Positions 8,422-16,185 of a DNA stretch of 64,000 nt are shown here, piece after piece. The notes under the pieces were generated by a model. The model worked only from the letters and a program-made list of their open reading frames with translations. It was not told the origin of the DNA and ran no database searches. The number at the start of each line of letters is the position of its first letter. Position 1 is the stretch's first letter. This DNA comes from WHSW01 sp963767285 (GTDB taxonomy: Bacteria; Actinomycetota; Thermoleophilia; Solirubrobacterales; 70-9), in NCBI GenBank assembly GCA_963767285.1, contig CAVYDJ010000002.1, positions 248,001-312,000 on the forward strand. Direction: 5' to 3'. A program made the position numbers and the translations under genes.

Positions 8422-9695
8422 CGGACGAACGCCTCAGCGCCGACGACGCCCGCATCCTCGGGCTCGAGTCGGCGGCGATCACGGGCCACACGCTGAAGCT
8501 GGTCGTACTCGAACCGGGCGAGCCGCTCGACCTCGAGGCGCTGCGGGCTGGCATCGCGGCGCGCCTGCCCGAGGGCTCGCGCGGCCGCCAGCGGGTCGAG
8601 CTCGACGCCGACGGCTCGGCGCGCTGGGTCGACGACGAGCAGTTCGACGCCGCCGCCCACGTCCAGCGCCACCCGGTCACCGGATGCGACGACGACGCGG
8701 CACTGTGGCGCGAGGCGAGCGGCCTGATGTCACAGCGCCTCGACCACGAGCGCCCGCTGTGGCGATTCGACCTCGTCGGCCCGCTCGCCGACGGGCGCGA
8801 GGCGATCGTGTGCCGGATCCATCACGCGATGGCCGACGGGATCAGCTCGGTGCGGTTCCTGCGGGAGGTGCTGTGGGACGAGTCCGAGGAGAAACCGAGC
8901 GCGCGGGCCGCCCCGGCGCCGGAGGCGGAGCGCCATCGGCACCTGCGCGAGTTCGTCCGGATGCCCGGTGCGATCGCCCGCGAGCTCGGCCATCGCGCTT
9001 CGGAGTCGATCCTCGACCGCCGGATCGGCTCGGCGCGCGAGCTCGCCTTCTCCGCCTTCCCGCTGAGCGAGCTGAAGGCCATCGGAGCCTCCCGCCCCGG
9101 CCACGTGACCGTCAACGACGTCTTCCTGGCCGGGGTCGCCGGCGGGTTGCGCAGCTGGCTCGAGCACGCCGGCGAACGGCTGCCGAAGCTGCGGGCTCAG
9201 ATTCCGGTGAGCCTCCACCACCGCGACGAGGGGGAGGCCGAGCTCGGCAACCGCGACTCATTCCTGAACGTCGACCTGCCGGTGCACGAGCCCGATCCGA
9301 TCGCCCGGCTTGAGGCCGTCAACGCGCAGACGACCGCCGGTAAGAGCCACGGCGACGCCGAGGAGCTCTACGACCTCTTTCACGCGCTGTCGCGCTTCAA
9401 GCACCTCGACCACGCCGCCCAGCACCTCGCCGCTGGACCGCGCGAGTTCAGCCTTTCGATCTCCAACGTCCCGGGCCCGTCGTGCGAGCTGAGCGTCGCC
9501 GGCCGCCCGGTCGAGAACCTGTTCTCCGTCGCCGAGCCGGCCGACCGCCACGCGCTGCGGGCCTCGGCGATCTCCTGCGCCGGGACGATCGGGATCGGCC
9601 TCTGCACGGACCCGGAGGCGGTCGCGGGCATCGATCGCCTTGCGGCGGCGATCGACGAATCGCTGGCCGAGCTTCGCCAAGCGACGATCGGCTAG
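8418..9695 (+). CDS. Wax ester synthase/diacylglycerol acyltransferase (WS/DGAT family)
   Basis: Acyl-CoA-dependent acyltransferase that forms triacylglycerols or wax esters as storage lipid. The active-site motif HHAMADG is at 135-141 (family HHxxxDG). The C-terminal half carries the second family signature in the segment LSISNVPGPSCELSVAG. At 425 residues it is slightly shorter than mycobacterial Tgs enzymes. It starts at TTG 8418 in a TTGA overlap with the exported protein upstream. TTG start use makes the exact N-terminus somewhat uncertain, although the opening ADDARILGLESAA resembles the family's usual start. Confidence 0.85.
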   Translation: MTDERLSADDARILGLESAAITGHTLKLVVLEPGEPLDLEALRAGIAARLPEGSRGRQRVELDADGSARWVDDEQFDAAAHVQRHPVTGCDDDAALWREASGLMSQRLDHERPLWRFDLVGPLADGREAIVCRIHHAMADGISSVRFLREVLWDESEEKPSARAAPAPEAERHRHLREFVRMPGAIARELGHRASESILDRRIGSARELAFSAFPLSELKAIGASRPGHVTVNDVFLAGVAGGLRSWLEHAGERLPKLRAQIPVSLHHRDEGEAELGNRDSFLNVDLPVHEPDPIARLEAVNAQTTAGKSHGDAEELYDLFHALSRFKHLDHAAQHLAAGPREFSLSISNVPGPSCELSVAGRPVENLFSVAEPADRHALRASAISCAGTIGIGLCTDPEAVAGIDRLAAAIDESLAELRQATIG

Positions 9696-9698
9696 CGT
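9693..9698 (+). promoter_or_regulatory. Leaderless -10 box (TAGCGT) for the LLM oxidoreductase
   Basis: TAGCGT ends seven bases before ATG 9706. It overlaps the stop codon of the acyltransferase gene. Confidence 0.6.
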
Positions 9699-9705
9699 CC
9701 CGCGC

Positions 9706-10774
9706 ATGGCGCTGAAGCTCGGGATCAACCTCGGCTATTGGGGGATCGGCCCCAAGGGCGAGGAGGCACTGGAACTCGTCAAGGGCGCCGAGGCGGCCGG
9801 CTATGACTCCGTCTGGGTGGCCGAGTCCTATGGCTCCGACGTCGTCTCCGTGCTCGCCTGGCTCGCGCCTCAGACCGAGACGATCAAGCTCGGCGCCGCG
9901 ATCATGCAGGTGCCGGCCCGTCCGCCCGCCGCTGCGGCGATGGCCGGGGTGACGATCGACGAGCTCTCCGGCGGCCGCTTCATCTTCGGCTTCGGGCCGT
10001 CCGGCCCGCAGGTCTCCGAGGGCTGGTACGGGGTCCCGTACGCGAAGCCCTGGGGGCGGACCCGCGAGTACATCGAGGTGGTGCGAGAGATCGTCGCCCG
10101 CCAGGGGCCGCTCGAGCACAAGGGCGAGCACTACCAGCTGCCGATCGAGGGCGGAACGGGCCAGGGCAAGGCGCTGAAGCTCAACTTCCACCCGCTGCGC
10201 AACGAGATCCCGGTCTTCGTCGGCGCGATCGGCCGCAAGTCGGTCGAGATGGCGGCCGAGATCTGCGACGGCTGGATCCCGATCTTCTTTTCCGCCGATG
10301 CCTTCGAGGAGACCTGGGGCGAGCACCTGGAGGCCGGATTCGCGAAGGGTGGGCGCAGCCGCGCCGACCTCGAGGTCTCGCCGGCGCTGCAGGTCGCGAT
10401 CGACGGCGATCTCGACGCCGCCCGCGCAGTGGTCAAGTTCGGGCTTGCTGCTGTACCTCGGCGGCATGGGCTCCCGCGAGACGAACTTCTACGTCGACCT
10501 CACCCACCGCTTCGGCTTCGGGGAGATCGCCGACGAGGTCCAGGGGCTGTACCTGGACGGCAAGCGCGATGAGGCCTACGCGGCGATCCCCGACGAGCTC
10601 GTCGACGCGACCTCGCTGGTCGGCTCCGAGGAGGAGGTCGCCGCGCGGGTTGCGAAGCTCGCCGAGGCCGGCGTCGACCGCCTGATCGTCTCGCCGGTCC
10701 ACGCCGACCCGACCGAGCGCCTGCGCACCGTCGAGCGCCTCGCCGAGCTGGTCGGCGTGGGCGCCCCCGCCTGA
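9706..10774 (+). pseudogene. LLM-class F420-dependent oxidoreductase, frameshifted
   Basis: Luciferase-like monooxygenase-fold oxidoreductase, probably using coenzyme F420. Residues 1-245 run from ATG 9706 (MALKLGINLGYWGIGP, then a GRFIFGFGPSGPQVSEGWYG loop). The conserved continuation (LLYLGGMGSRETNFYVDL and on to VGSEEEVAARVAKLAEAGV) is in the next reading frame, from 10442 to 10774. The break is at the GGG of 10441-10443. Removing one G restores a continuous protein of about 355 residues with normal family order. Everything on both sides looks well preserved, with normal codon use, so it is either a very recent inactivation or a one-base sequence error. Confidence 0.75.
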
Positions 10775-10874
10775 CCCTTCGGGTCTGTCCGGGCCGATCC
10801 GTGCCGAGCTGTCGGGTCGCGCTGACTCGTTACATGATTTCGTCACAACGGTTCCGCGGAACCGCGACGCCGAA

Positions 10875-11075
10875 TTGGTGCTCGAGCGCGTTGAGGATCG
10901 ACTCGAGGTGCTCGAGGATCGACTCGAACCACTGGTGATCGAGCGCGAAAGGCTGCTTGCGGCTCGGGCGGCGCTGCTGGGCGAGACCGAGCATGAACCA
11001 GAGCGCGGGAAGAGCACCCTGTTCCAGAACCGGGGCGGCCGCTGGTATCTGCGCGCTTCGCCACTCGCCACCTGA
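10875..11075 (+). CDS. Possible small coiled-coil protein
   Basis: Tentative 66-residue ORF from TTG 10875 (GTG at 10878 is an alternative). The predicted product has back-to-back heptads, VLERVED, RLEVLED, RLEPLVI, followed by a charged stretch and an aromatic C-terminus (GGRWYLRAS). The open frame continues upstream without a stop to about 10785, but no ATG or GTG is in frame there. A heptad pattern that follows a 21-base DNA repeat supports translation of this strand. Weak points are poor GC bias at third positions and no visible ribosome site. I do not recognise a family. Confidence 0.33.
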   Translation: MVLERVEDRLEVLEDRLEPLVIERERLLAARAALLGETEHEPERGKSTLFQNRGGRWYLRASPLAT

Positions 11076-11092
11076 TCCACCGCCGCGCCGCG

Positions 11093-11098
11093 TAGGAT
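11093..11098 (+). promoter_or_regulatory. Leaderless -10 box (TAGGAT) for the Ser/Thr kinase
   Basis: TAGGAT ends six bases before ATG 11105, with no Shine-Dalgarno sequence. Confidence 0.62.
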
Positions 11099-11104
11099 CG
11101 CGCC

Positions 11105-13157
11105 ATGGCTGATCCGCTTCAGCCCGGGGCGGTGTTCGCCGGACACCGGATCGAGGGGCTCGCCGGAAGGGGCGGGATGGGCGTCGTCTACAAGGCGACC
11201 CACATCGCGCTCGACCACGTCGTCGCCCTGAAGGTGATCTCGCCGGCGCTGGCCCAGGACGAGCGCTTCCGGCGGCGGTTCGGCGAGGAGTCGCGGATCG
11301 CGGTCTCGATCCGCCACCCGAACGTCGTCGCGATTCACCACGCCGGCGAGGAGGACGGGCTGCTGTTCGTGACCATGGACCTGATCGACGGCACCGACCT
11401 GCGCGGGCTGCTTCATGTCCAGCGAGCGCCTGGATCCGGCGCACGCCGCGCGAGTGATCACCGAGGTCGCCGCGGCGCTCGACGCGGCCCACGCCCGCGG
11501 CCTCGTTCACCGCGACATCAAGCCGGGCAACATCCTGATCGAGGGCGAGGGGCCGGACCAGCGCGTCTACCTGACCGATTTCGGCCTCGCGCGACTGGTC
11601 GAAGCGACAACCGGAGTCACCGCGACCGGGGCCTTCGTCGGCACGCTCGACTACGTCGCCCCGGAGCAGATCCGCGGCGAGCGCGTCGACGCCCGCGCCG
11701 ACGTCTACGCGCTCGGGTGCGTGCTGTTCGAGCTGCTGACCGGCAACCCCCCCTTCGCGGCCCGTGACGACAAGGTGGCGAAGATGTACGCGCACCTCCA
11801 GGAGGAGCCGCCACGGCCGAGCCTGCTGCGTCCCGAGCTGCCCCGTGAGCTCGACCTGGTCGTCGGCCGGGCGCTCGACAAGGACCCGGAGAAGCGATAC
11901 CCGTCGGCGGGCGACTTCGCCCGCGCGGTCACGGCCGCGGTCAGCGGCCAGCCGACGGTCGAGGCCGAGCGCAGCGTCGCGGTCGGCGCCGCCGCACCCG
12001 GCCCGCCGGAGGCGACGACGAGCGCAGAGCGCGAGCTCGTGGCGACAGCCGAGGAGGAGGCGGGATCCGAGCCGGTGACCGTTCCCGCCGGTGTCCCGAC
12101 GGAGGCGATCCCGCCGGCGACCGTCGCCCGGTCGCGGTCCCGCGGGCGCGGCCCGTGGCTCGCGCTCGCGGCGGGCGCCGTCGTGGTCGCGGTTGTCGCG
12201 GCACTGCTGCTCGGCGGGGGTGGCGAGGAGAACCCGAGCTCGACGACGACGGCGGACTCGGGCTCCGGCCAAACGGGGGGCGACGGGGAGGCCACCGTTC
12301 CGGACGCGAAGATCGACGGGAAGCCCGTTCCGGTTGGAGAGCTCCCGGTCAACCCTTTCCACGGCGAGAAGGGCCTGTACGTCAACAACCGCACGGCAGG
12401 CACGGTCTCGTTCGTAGACGGCGATCCAGCCAAGGAGTTGAGCCAGTTCCAGGCGGGAAGCTTTCCGGAGGCGGTGGTCGAATCAGCCGGCTCACTCTGG
12501 GTGACGCAGGGCCGTGGCACCACCGTCCTCCGCCTCGATCCCTCCTCGGGGGAGGTCCAGGACGAGGTCGAGGTCGGCGCGCAGCCCGGTGGCGCCGCGG
12601 TAGGGGAGGACGGCTCCGTCTGGGTCACGAACTCCGGTGACGCGACGGTCTCGAAGATCGACCCGGACAGCGGCAACACGCGCACGATCCCGGTCGGCGC
12701 CGGGCCCTACGGGATCGCCGTCGACGGGAACGCCATCTGGGTCTCGAATCGCGAGGACGACTCGGTCATCCAGATCAACGCGAGCTCCAACCGGCCGGAC
12801 CCGCAGGCGATCCCGGTCGGCGACAACCCGAAGGGCGTCGCGATCGACGGTGACGGCCGGGTCTGGGTCGCGAACGCCGACGACGACACAGTTTCGGTCG
12901 TCGCCAACGGCGCGGAGCAGGACAGGATCACCGTCGGAGAGGAGCCGCGTGGCGTGGTGTTCGGGTTCGAGTCGATCTGGGTGAGCGTTGGGTTCACCGA
13001 TCAGGTCGTGCGCATCGATCCCAACACCGGAGAGAAGCTCCAGACGCTCAACGCCGGCGACGGCCCAGAGGGCATTACCGCCGGCCCGAAGAGCATCTGG
13101 GTCGCGAACGGGATCTCCAACGACCTGACCCGCATCGACCCGGGCGTGGCGCGTTAG
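11105..13157 (+). pseudogene. Transmembrane Ser/Thr protein kinase with extracellular beta-propeller, frameshifted
   Basis: Receptor-type Hanks kinase. The first frame gives the glycine loop GRGGMG at 21-26, the ATP lysine in ALKVI at 43 and the hinge up to GTDLRGLL. The rest is in the next frame from ATG 11415: catalytic loop HRDIKPGN, DFG in LTDFGLAR and APE-like VAPEQ. Then come a Pro/Glu linker, one transmembrane helix (WLALAAGAVVVAVVAALLLG) and an outside domain of about 250 residues with repeated SIWVAN-type blades, as in YncE/NHL propellers. Deleting one T at 11412-11413 fuses the frames exactly (GLL-MSSERLDP). ATG 11415 could restart translation, but that product would lack the ATP site. 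Real mutation, sequence error and recoding are all possible. Confidence 0.8.
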
Positions 13158-13168
13158 CGGCGGCGAAT

Positions 13169-13186
13169 GCTGGCCGCGCGGCCAGC
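13169..13186 (+). terminator. Hairpin after the kinase gene
   Basis: GCTGGCC-GCGC-GGCCAGC is a perfect 7-bp stem with a four-base loop, 12 bases after the kinase stop. It lacks a T-run, as is usual for high-GC actinobacterial terminators, so the call rests on position and symmetry. Confidence 0.5.
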
Positions 13187-13250
13187 GGTTGTCCGTTGAC
13201 GCGCGCGGTGCGGTCAGGTATCAACCCCTACGCTTCTGCAAGCACGGGGA

Positions 13251-15416
13251 ATGGGGAACCGAATGTCGTTGCTGCGCCGCCGCCGGCGGTTCGTTTTGCT
13301 GGGTGCCATCGCGACCGCGCTCTGCGCGCCGACAGCCGCAGGCGCGGCCGACGTGCCCGAGGGCGCGACCTGGTCCGAGGCCACGATCGACTCGACCAAC
13401 GGCGTCAAGTTGCACGCCGACATCCTGCGGCCGTCGCATCTGGCGGAGGACGCACAGACGCCCGTGATCCTCGCGATCGGGCCGTACTTCGGCCACGCCG
13501 GGCAGCTGGGCGCCGCGGGGGCGGTCCCGGCCGTCGGGGGATCCCCCTACGACCCGATCGGGCCATCGAGTGGCCCCTCCGACCGCTTCGGAGATCTGGT
13601 CGAGGGCGCGAAGCTGATGGAGCGCGGCTACACCTACGTGACGGTCGACCTGCGCGGCTACGGCGGCTCGACCGGCTGTCTCGACTGGGTCGGGCCCGGC
13701 GAGCAGGCCGACGTCGTCAGCGCGGTCGAGTGGGCGGCGTCGCGGGACTGGTCGACCGGCAAGGTCGGCATGTACGGCAAGTCGTATGACGGCGTCACCG
13801 GCCTGGTCGGCGTCAACGAGGCGCCGGAGGGCCTGGCCGCGGTCGTCTCACAGGAACCCGTCTACGACCTCTATCGCTATTTGTACGGGGACGGCATGCG
13901 GCGCACGAACTCGGTCCTGACGCCGGCACTTTACGACGGGATCGATGCGACTCCGGGACCGCTGCTCGACGACCCGATGTACAGCATCAACGGGGCGAAC
14001 GACACGGAGCGCCCGGGCTGCAAGGCCGCGAACTGGGCCGACCAGGCGGGCAACGAGGATCACTTCTCGCCCTACTGGCGCAAGCGCAACCTCGTCCCGG
14101 GCGCGAAGGGATCGGATGTTCCCCTGTTCCTCACCCAGGGGTTCACCGAGAACAACACCGTTCCCGACGGGACGGCGCAATACCTGCAGAACCACACGGG
14201 GTTCGAGCGTGCATGGCTCGGGCCGTGGGACCACGTCCGCGGCAACGAGACGGACGAGAACGGCAGGCTGCTGATGGGCCGCGCCGGCTGGTTCGACGAG
14301 GTGATCCGGTTCTACGACCGGTTCCTCAAGAGCGATGCGCAAAAGGCGAAGGGGAAGCGGAGGAACCGCGGCAAGCAGAAGGTGACCGACCCGATGATCG
14401 CCGTGCAGACCAACGACGGGAAGTGGCGCGCGGAGGATTCCTGGCCGCCGGCGGACTCCACCGGCTACACGACCGAGTTGCTGCCGGGGACCTACAACGA
14501 CGACGGTCAGGGCGGGATCACCGACCCCGACGGCACCTGGACGATCTCCCCGCCGCTGCCCTACGACGCCCACCTGGCGGGATCCGGTCGCGCGATCGTC
14601 GACGTCTCCTCGGCTCTGCCGCGGGGGAACCTGGTCGTCGACGTCTACGACCTGGATCCGTTCGGCACGGGCACCCTGATCAGTCGCCAGGGGCATCTGA
14701 TCTACAACAACGGCGAGGTTCCGCTCGACCTCTGGTCGGCCGACTGGAAGATCGCGGCGGGACACCGGATCGGCATCAGGGTGACCGACGCCAACGGCGA
14801 CTTCTGGGTGCACGTGCCGACGCTCCAGGACGTCACCGTCCACGGCGGCTCGGTCACGCTGCCGTTCCTGTCGCGCTTCCGCGACAAGACGATCGAGGGC
14901 GATCCCGGCACGCAGCTCGAGGACGTCCTGGCGGAGACGGTGGAGGTGCCGCCGGAGACGATCGAGAGCTCGACCTCGGACTCGTTCGGGCTGCCGCCCA
15001 AGATGGCCGGCTGGAAGCCGGCGCCGGGCGGCGACGCCGGTCCGGCGCAGGCGCCGGTTCAGGGCGCCGTCACGACCAAGGCGCCCGGAGTCGGCCAGCG
15101 GGTCGGCGGCGTGACGAGCGAGTACCTCGAGTTCGACGTCGCGGCCGGCTATGACAACGCCCGGATGAGGGGCGTCACGACGCCGACCGCGCCCGCGGAC
15201 CTGGATCTGTATCTCCAGCGCCAGGAGGCGGACGGGACGTGGTCGCCGGCCGGCGACGGCGCCAACGGCGGTGACCTCGACGGCGAGCGGATCGGCACCG
15301 GGCGCCTCGATCCCGGCCACTACCGGCTCGAGGTCCACAACTGGGCCGGCCCGCCCGGCAACCAGGTCGGGATCGAGCTGACCTTCTTCAACTCGGCGGG
15401 CGAGAAGGGGACCTGA
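13251..15416 (+). CDS. Exported CocE/NonD-type hydrolase (X-Pro dipeptidyl-peptidase S15 family)
   Basis: Serine hydrolase of the alpha/beta fold, 721 residues, acting on esters or amides outside the membrane. The N-terminus has a run of arginines followed by FVLLGAIATALCAPTAAGA, a likely Tat or Sec signal peptide with cleavage near 33. The nucleophile lies in GKSYDG (Ser 178), after the family's VTVDLRGYGGSTG strand. The second half holds the jelly-roll domain (PLPYDAHLAGSGRAIVDV) typical of CocE/PepX, then an additional domain ending in a pre-peptidase-like fold (DLDLYLQRQEADGTWSP). Either ATG 13251 or ATG 13263 could start it. TACGCT at 13229 may be its -10 box. Confidence 0.85.
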   Translation: MGNRMSLLRRRRRFVLLGAIATALCAPTAAGAADVPEGATWSEATIDSTNGVKLHADILRPSHLAEDAQTPVILAIGPYFGHAGQLGAAGAVPAVGGSPYDPIGPSSGPSDRFGDLVEGAKLMERGYTYVTVDLRGYGGSTGCLDWVGPGEQADVVSAVEWAASRDWSTGKVGMYGKSYDGVTGLVGVNEAPEGLAAVVSQEPVYDLYRYLYGDGMRRTNSVLTPALYDGIDATPGPLLDDPMYSINGANDTERPGCKAANWADQAGNEDHFSPYWRKRNLVPGAKGSDVPLFLTQGFTENNTVPDGTAQYLQNHTGFERAWLGPWDHVRGNETDENGRLLMGRAGWFDEVIRFYDRFLKSDAQKAKGKRRNRGKQKVTDPMIAVQTNDGKWRAEDSWPPADSTGYTTELLPGTYNDDGQGGITDPDGTWTISPPLPYDAHLAGSGRAIVDVSSALPRGNLVVDVYDLDPFGTGTLISRQGHLIYNNGEVPLDLWSADWKIAAGHRIGIRVTDANGDFWVHVPTLQDVTVHGGSVTLPFLSRFRDKTIEGDPGTQLEDVLAETVEVPPETIESSTSDSFGLPPKMAGWKPAPGGDAGPAQAPVQGAVTTKAPGVGQRVGGVTSEYLEFDVAAGYDNARMRGVTTPTAPADLDLYLQRQEADGTWSPAGDGANGGDLDGERIGTGRLDPGHYRLEVHNWAGPPGNQVGIELTFFNSAGEKGT

Positions 15417-15421
15417 GCCGG

Positions 15422-16102
15422 CTAGAGCTCGCGCTCGGTCACCAGTCCGCTCTGCAGTGCCCGCTCGACCAGGGCGACGCGCTTCTGGTTCTGGGGCAGG
15501 TCCTCGACGCCGAACTTCTCGAACAGGGCCCGCAGGTGCGTCTTGACGGCGTCGACGCTGAGGTGAAGCTCCTCGCCGATCTGCCCGTTGGTCGCCGGGG
15601 TGGCGAACGACGAGCCCTCCTTGAACGGGCGGCATAGGGCGACGAGGACACGCTTTTGGGCCGGTGAGACGCCCGCGGCGGTGAGCGCATCACCGGACAT
15701 GACCGTCTCCGTGCCGCTCTCGCCGGGTGCGCGGTAGATCACGCCGGTTCGCCCGAAGCGCATCGTGTCCCCGTCGCGCAGGCGGCGGCGGCCGCTGACC
15801 CGCTCGCCGTTGACGAACGAGCCGTTGCGGGAGAGGCCGTCGTCGACCAGCGTGCACTCCAGGCCGACCATCTCCAGCTGGGCGTGGAGGCTCGACACCT
15901 CCTCGTCCCAGGCCAGATTGAGGTCGGCGGACTCGCTGCGCCCGACCCAGAGCGAGTCGACGCCCGTGTCGATCACGAACAGCTGCTGCTCGTCGTCGGC
16001 GCTGCGGTAGACGAGAAACGGCCGGCCGAGGCGCTCGGCCTCGATCTGGGCCTTGAGCTCGGGGGCGCTACGGGCCCTGGGACCGGACTGAGGGTCGTTC
16101 AC
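15422..16102 (-). CDS. FHA-domain protein with C-terminal helix-turn-helix
   Basis: A 226-residue cytoplasmic protein joining a phosphothreonine-reading FHA domain (VGRSESADLNL, SSLHAQLEM, DGLSRNGSFVNGERV, about 50-115) to a LuxR-like DNA-binding region (about 155-225: NGQIGEELHLSVDAVKTHLRALFEKFGV). The likely role is a transcription factor switched by Ser/Thr kinase phosphorylation, and a Hanks kinase gene lies 2.3 kb away. The GTG start at 16102 follows a minus-strand TAGATT by seven bases. It is divergent from the calcium-repeat protein gene and convergent with the hydrolase. Confidence 0.82.
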   Translation of the reverse strand: MNDPQSGPRARSAPELKAQIEAERLGRPFLVYRSADDEQQLFVIDTGVDSLWVGRSESADLNLAWDEEVSSLHAQLEMVGLECTLVDDGLSRNGSFVNGERVSGRRRLRDGDTMRFGRTGVIYRAPGESGTETVMSGDALTAAGVSPAQKRVLVALCRPFKEGSSFATPATNGQIGEELHLSVDAVKTHLRALFEKFGVEDLPQNQKRVALVERALQSGLVTEREL

Positions 16103-16109
16103 GGGCGGG

Positions 16110-16115
16110 AATCTA
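16110..16115 (-). promoter_or_regulatory. Leaderless -10 box (TAGATT) for the FHA-HTH gene
   Basis: On the minus strand TAGATT ends seven bases before the GTG at 16102, with no ribosome site between. Confidence 0.6.
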
Positions 16116-16185
16116 CCGGCGCCTCGGGCTGTTGCTTGCGCTAGCTTCGGCGTGCGGGGGAAGTCTCGTCGTCGGGAGGTTCCGG

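Larger units (their letters stand above)
10785..11104 (+). other. Gap between LLM gene and kinase gene
   Basis: This 330-base stretch has noticeably more A/T at third codon positions than its neighbours. It contains a 14-base direct repeat, GAGGATCGACTCGA, at 10893-10906 and 10914-10927 (21-base period), inside a possible small plus-strand ORF, and the kinase -10 box at 11093. I see no tRNA, terminator hairpin or mobile-element ends. On the minus strand an open frame also passes through, but its composition looks like a shadow. Confidence 0.4.

Noticed and set aside
10433..11461. Minus-strand frame through the gap and kinase start
   Set aside because: It crosses two clear plus-strand genes, has a shadow-like composition and no recognisable domain; the leaderless -10 box at 11093 also marks the plus strand as used.
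13196..13234. TTGACG and TACGCT considered as a -35/-10 pair for the CocE hydrolase
   Set aside because: The spacer is 27 bases, too long for a sigma70-type promoter; TACGCT alone is kept as a weak candidate.
13848..15635. Minus-strand open frame of 595 codons across the CocE hydrolase
   Set aside because: Shadow composition (RRRxG and AVDGD-like runs); the plus-strand frame has the catalytic serine motif and signal peptide.
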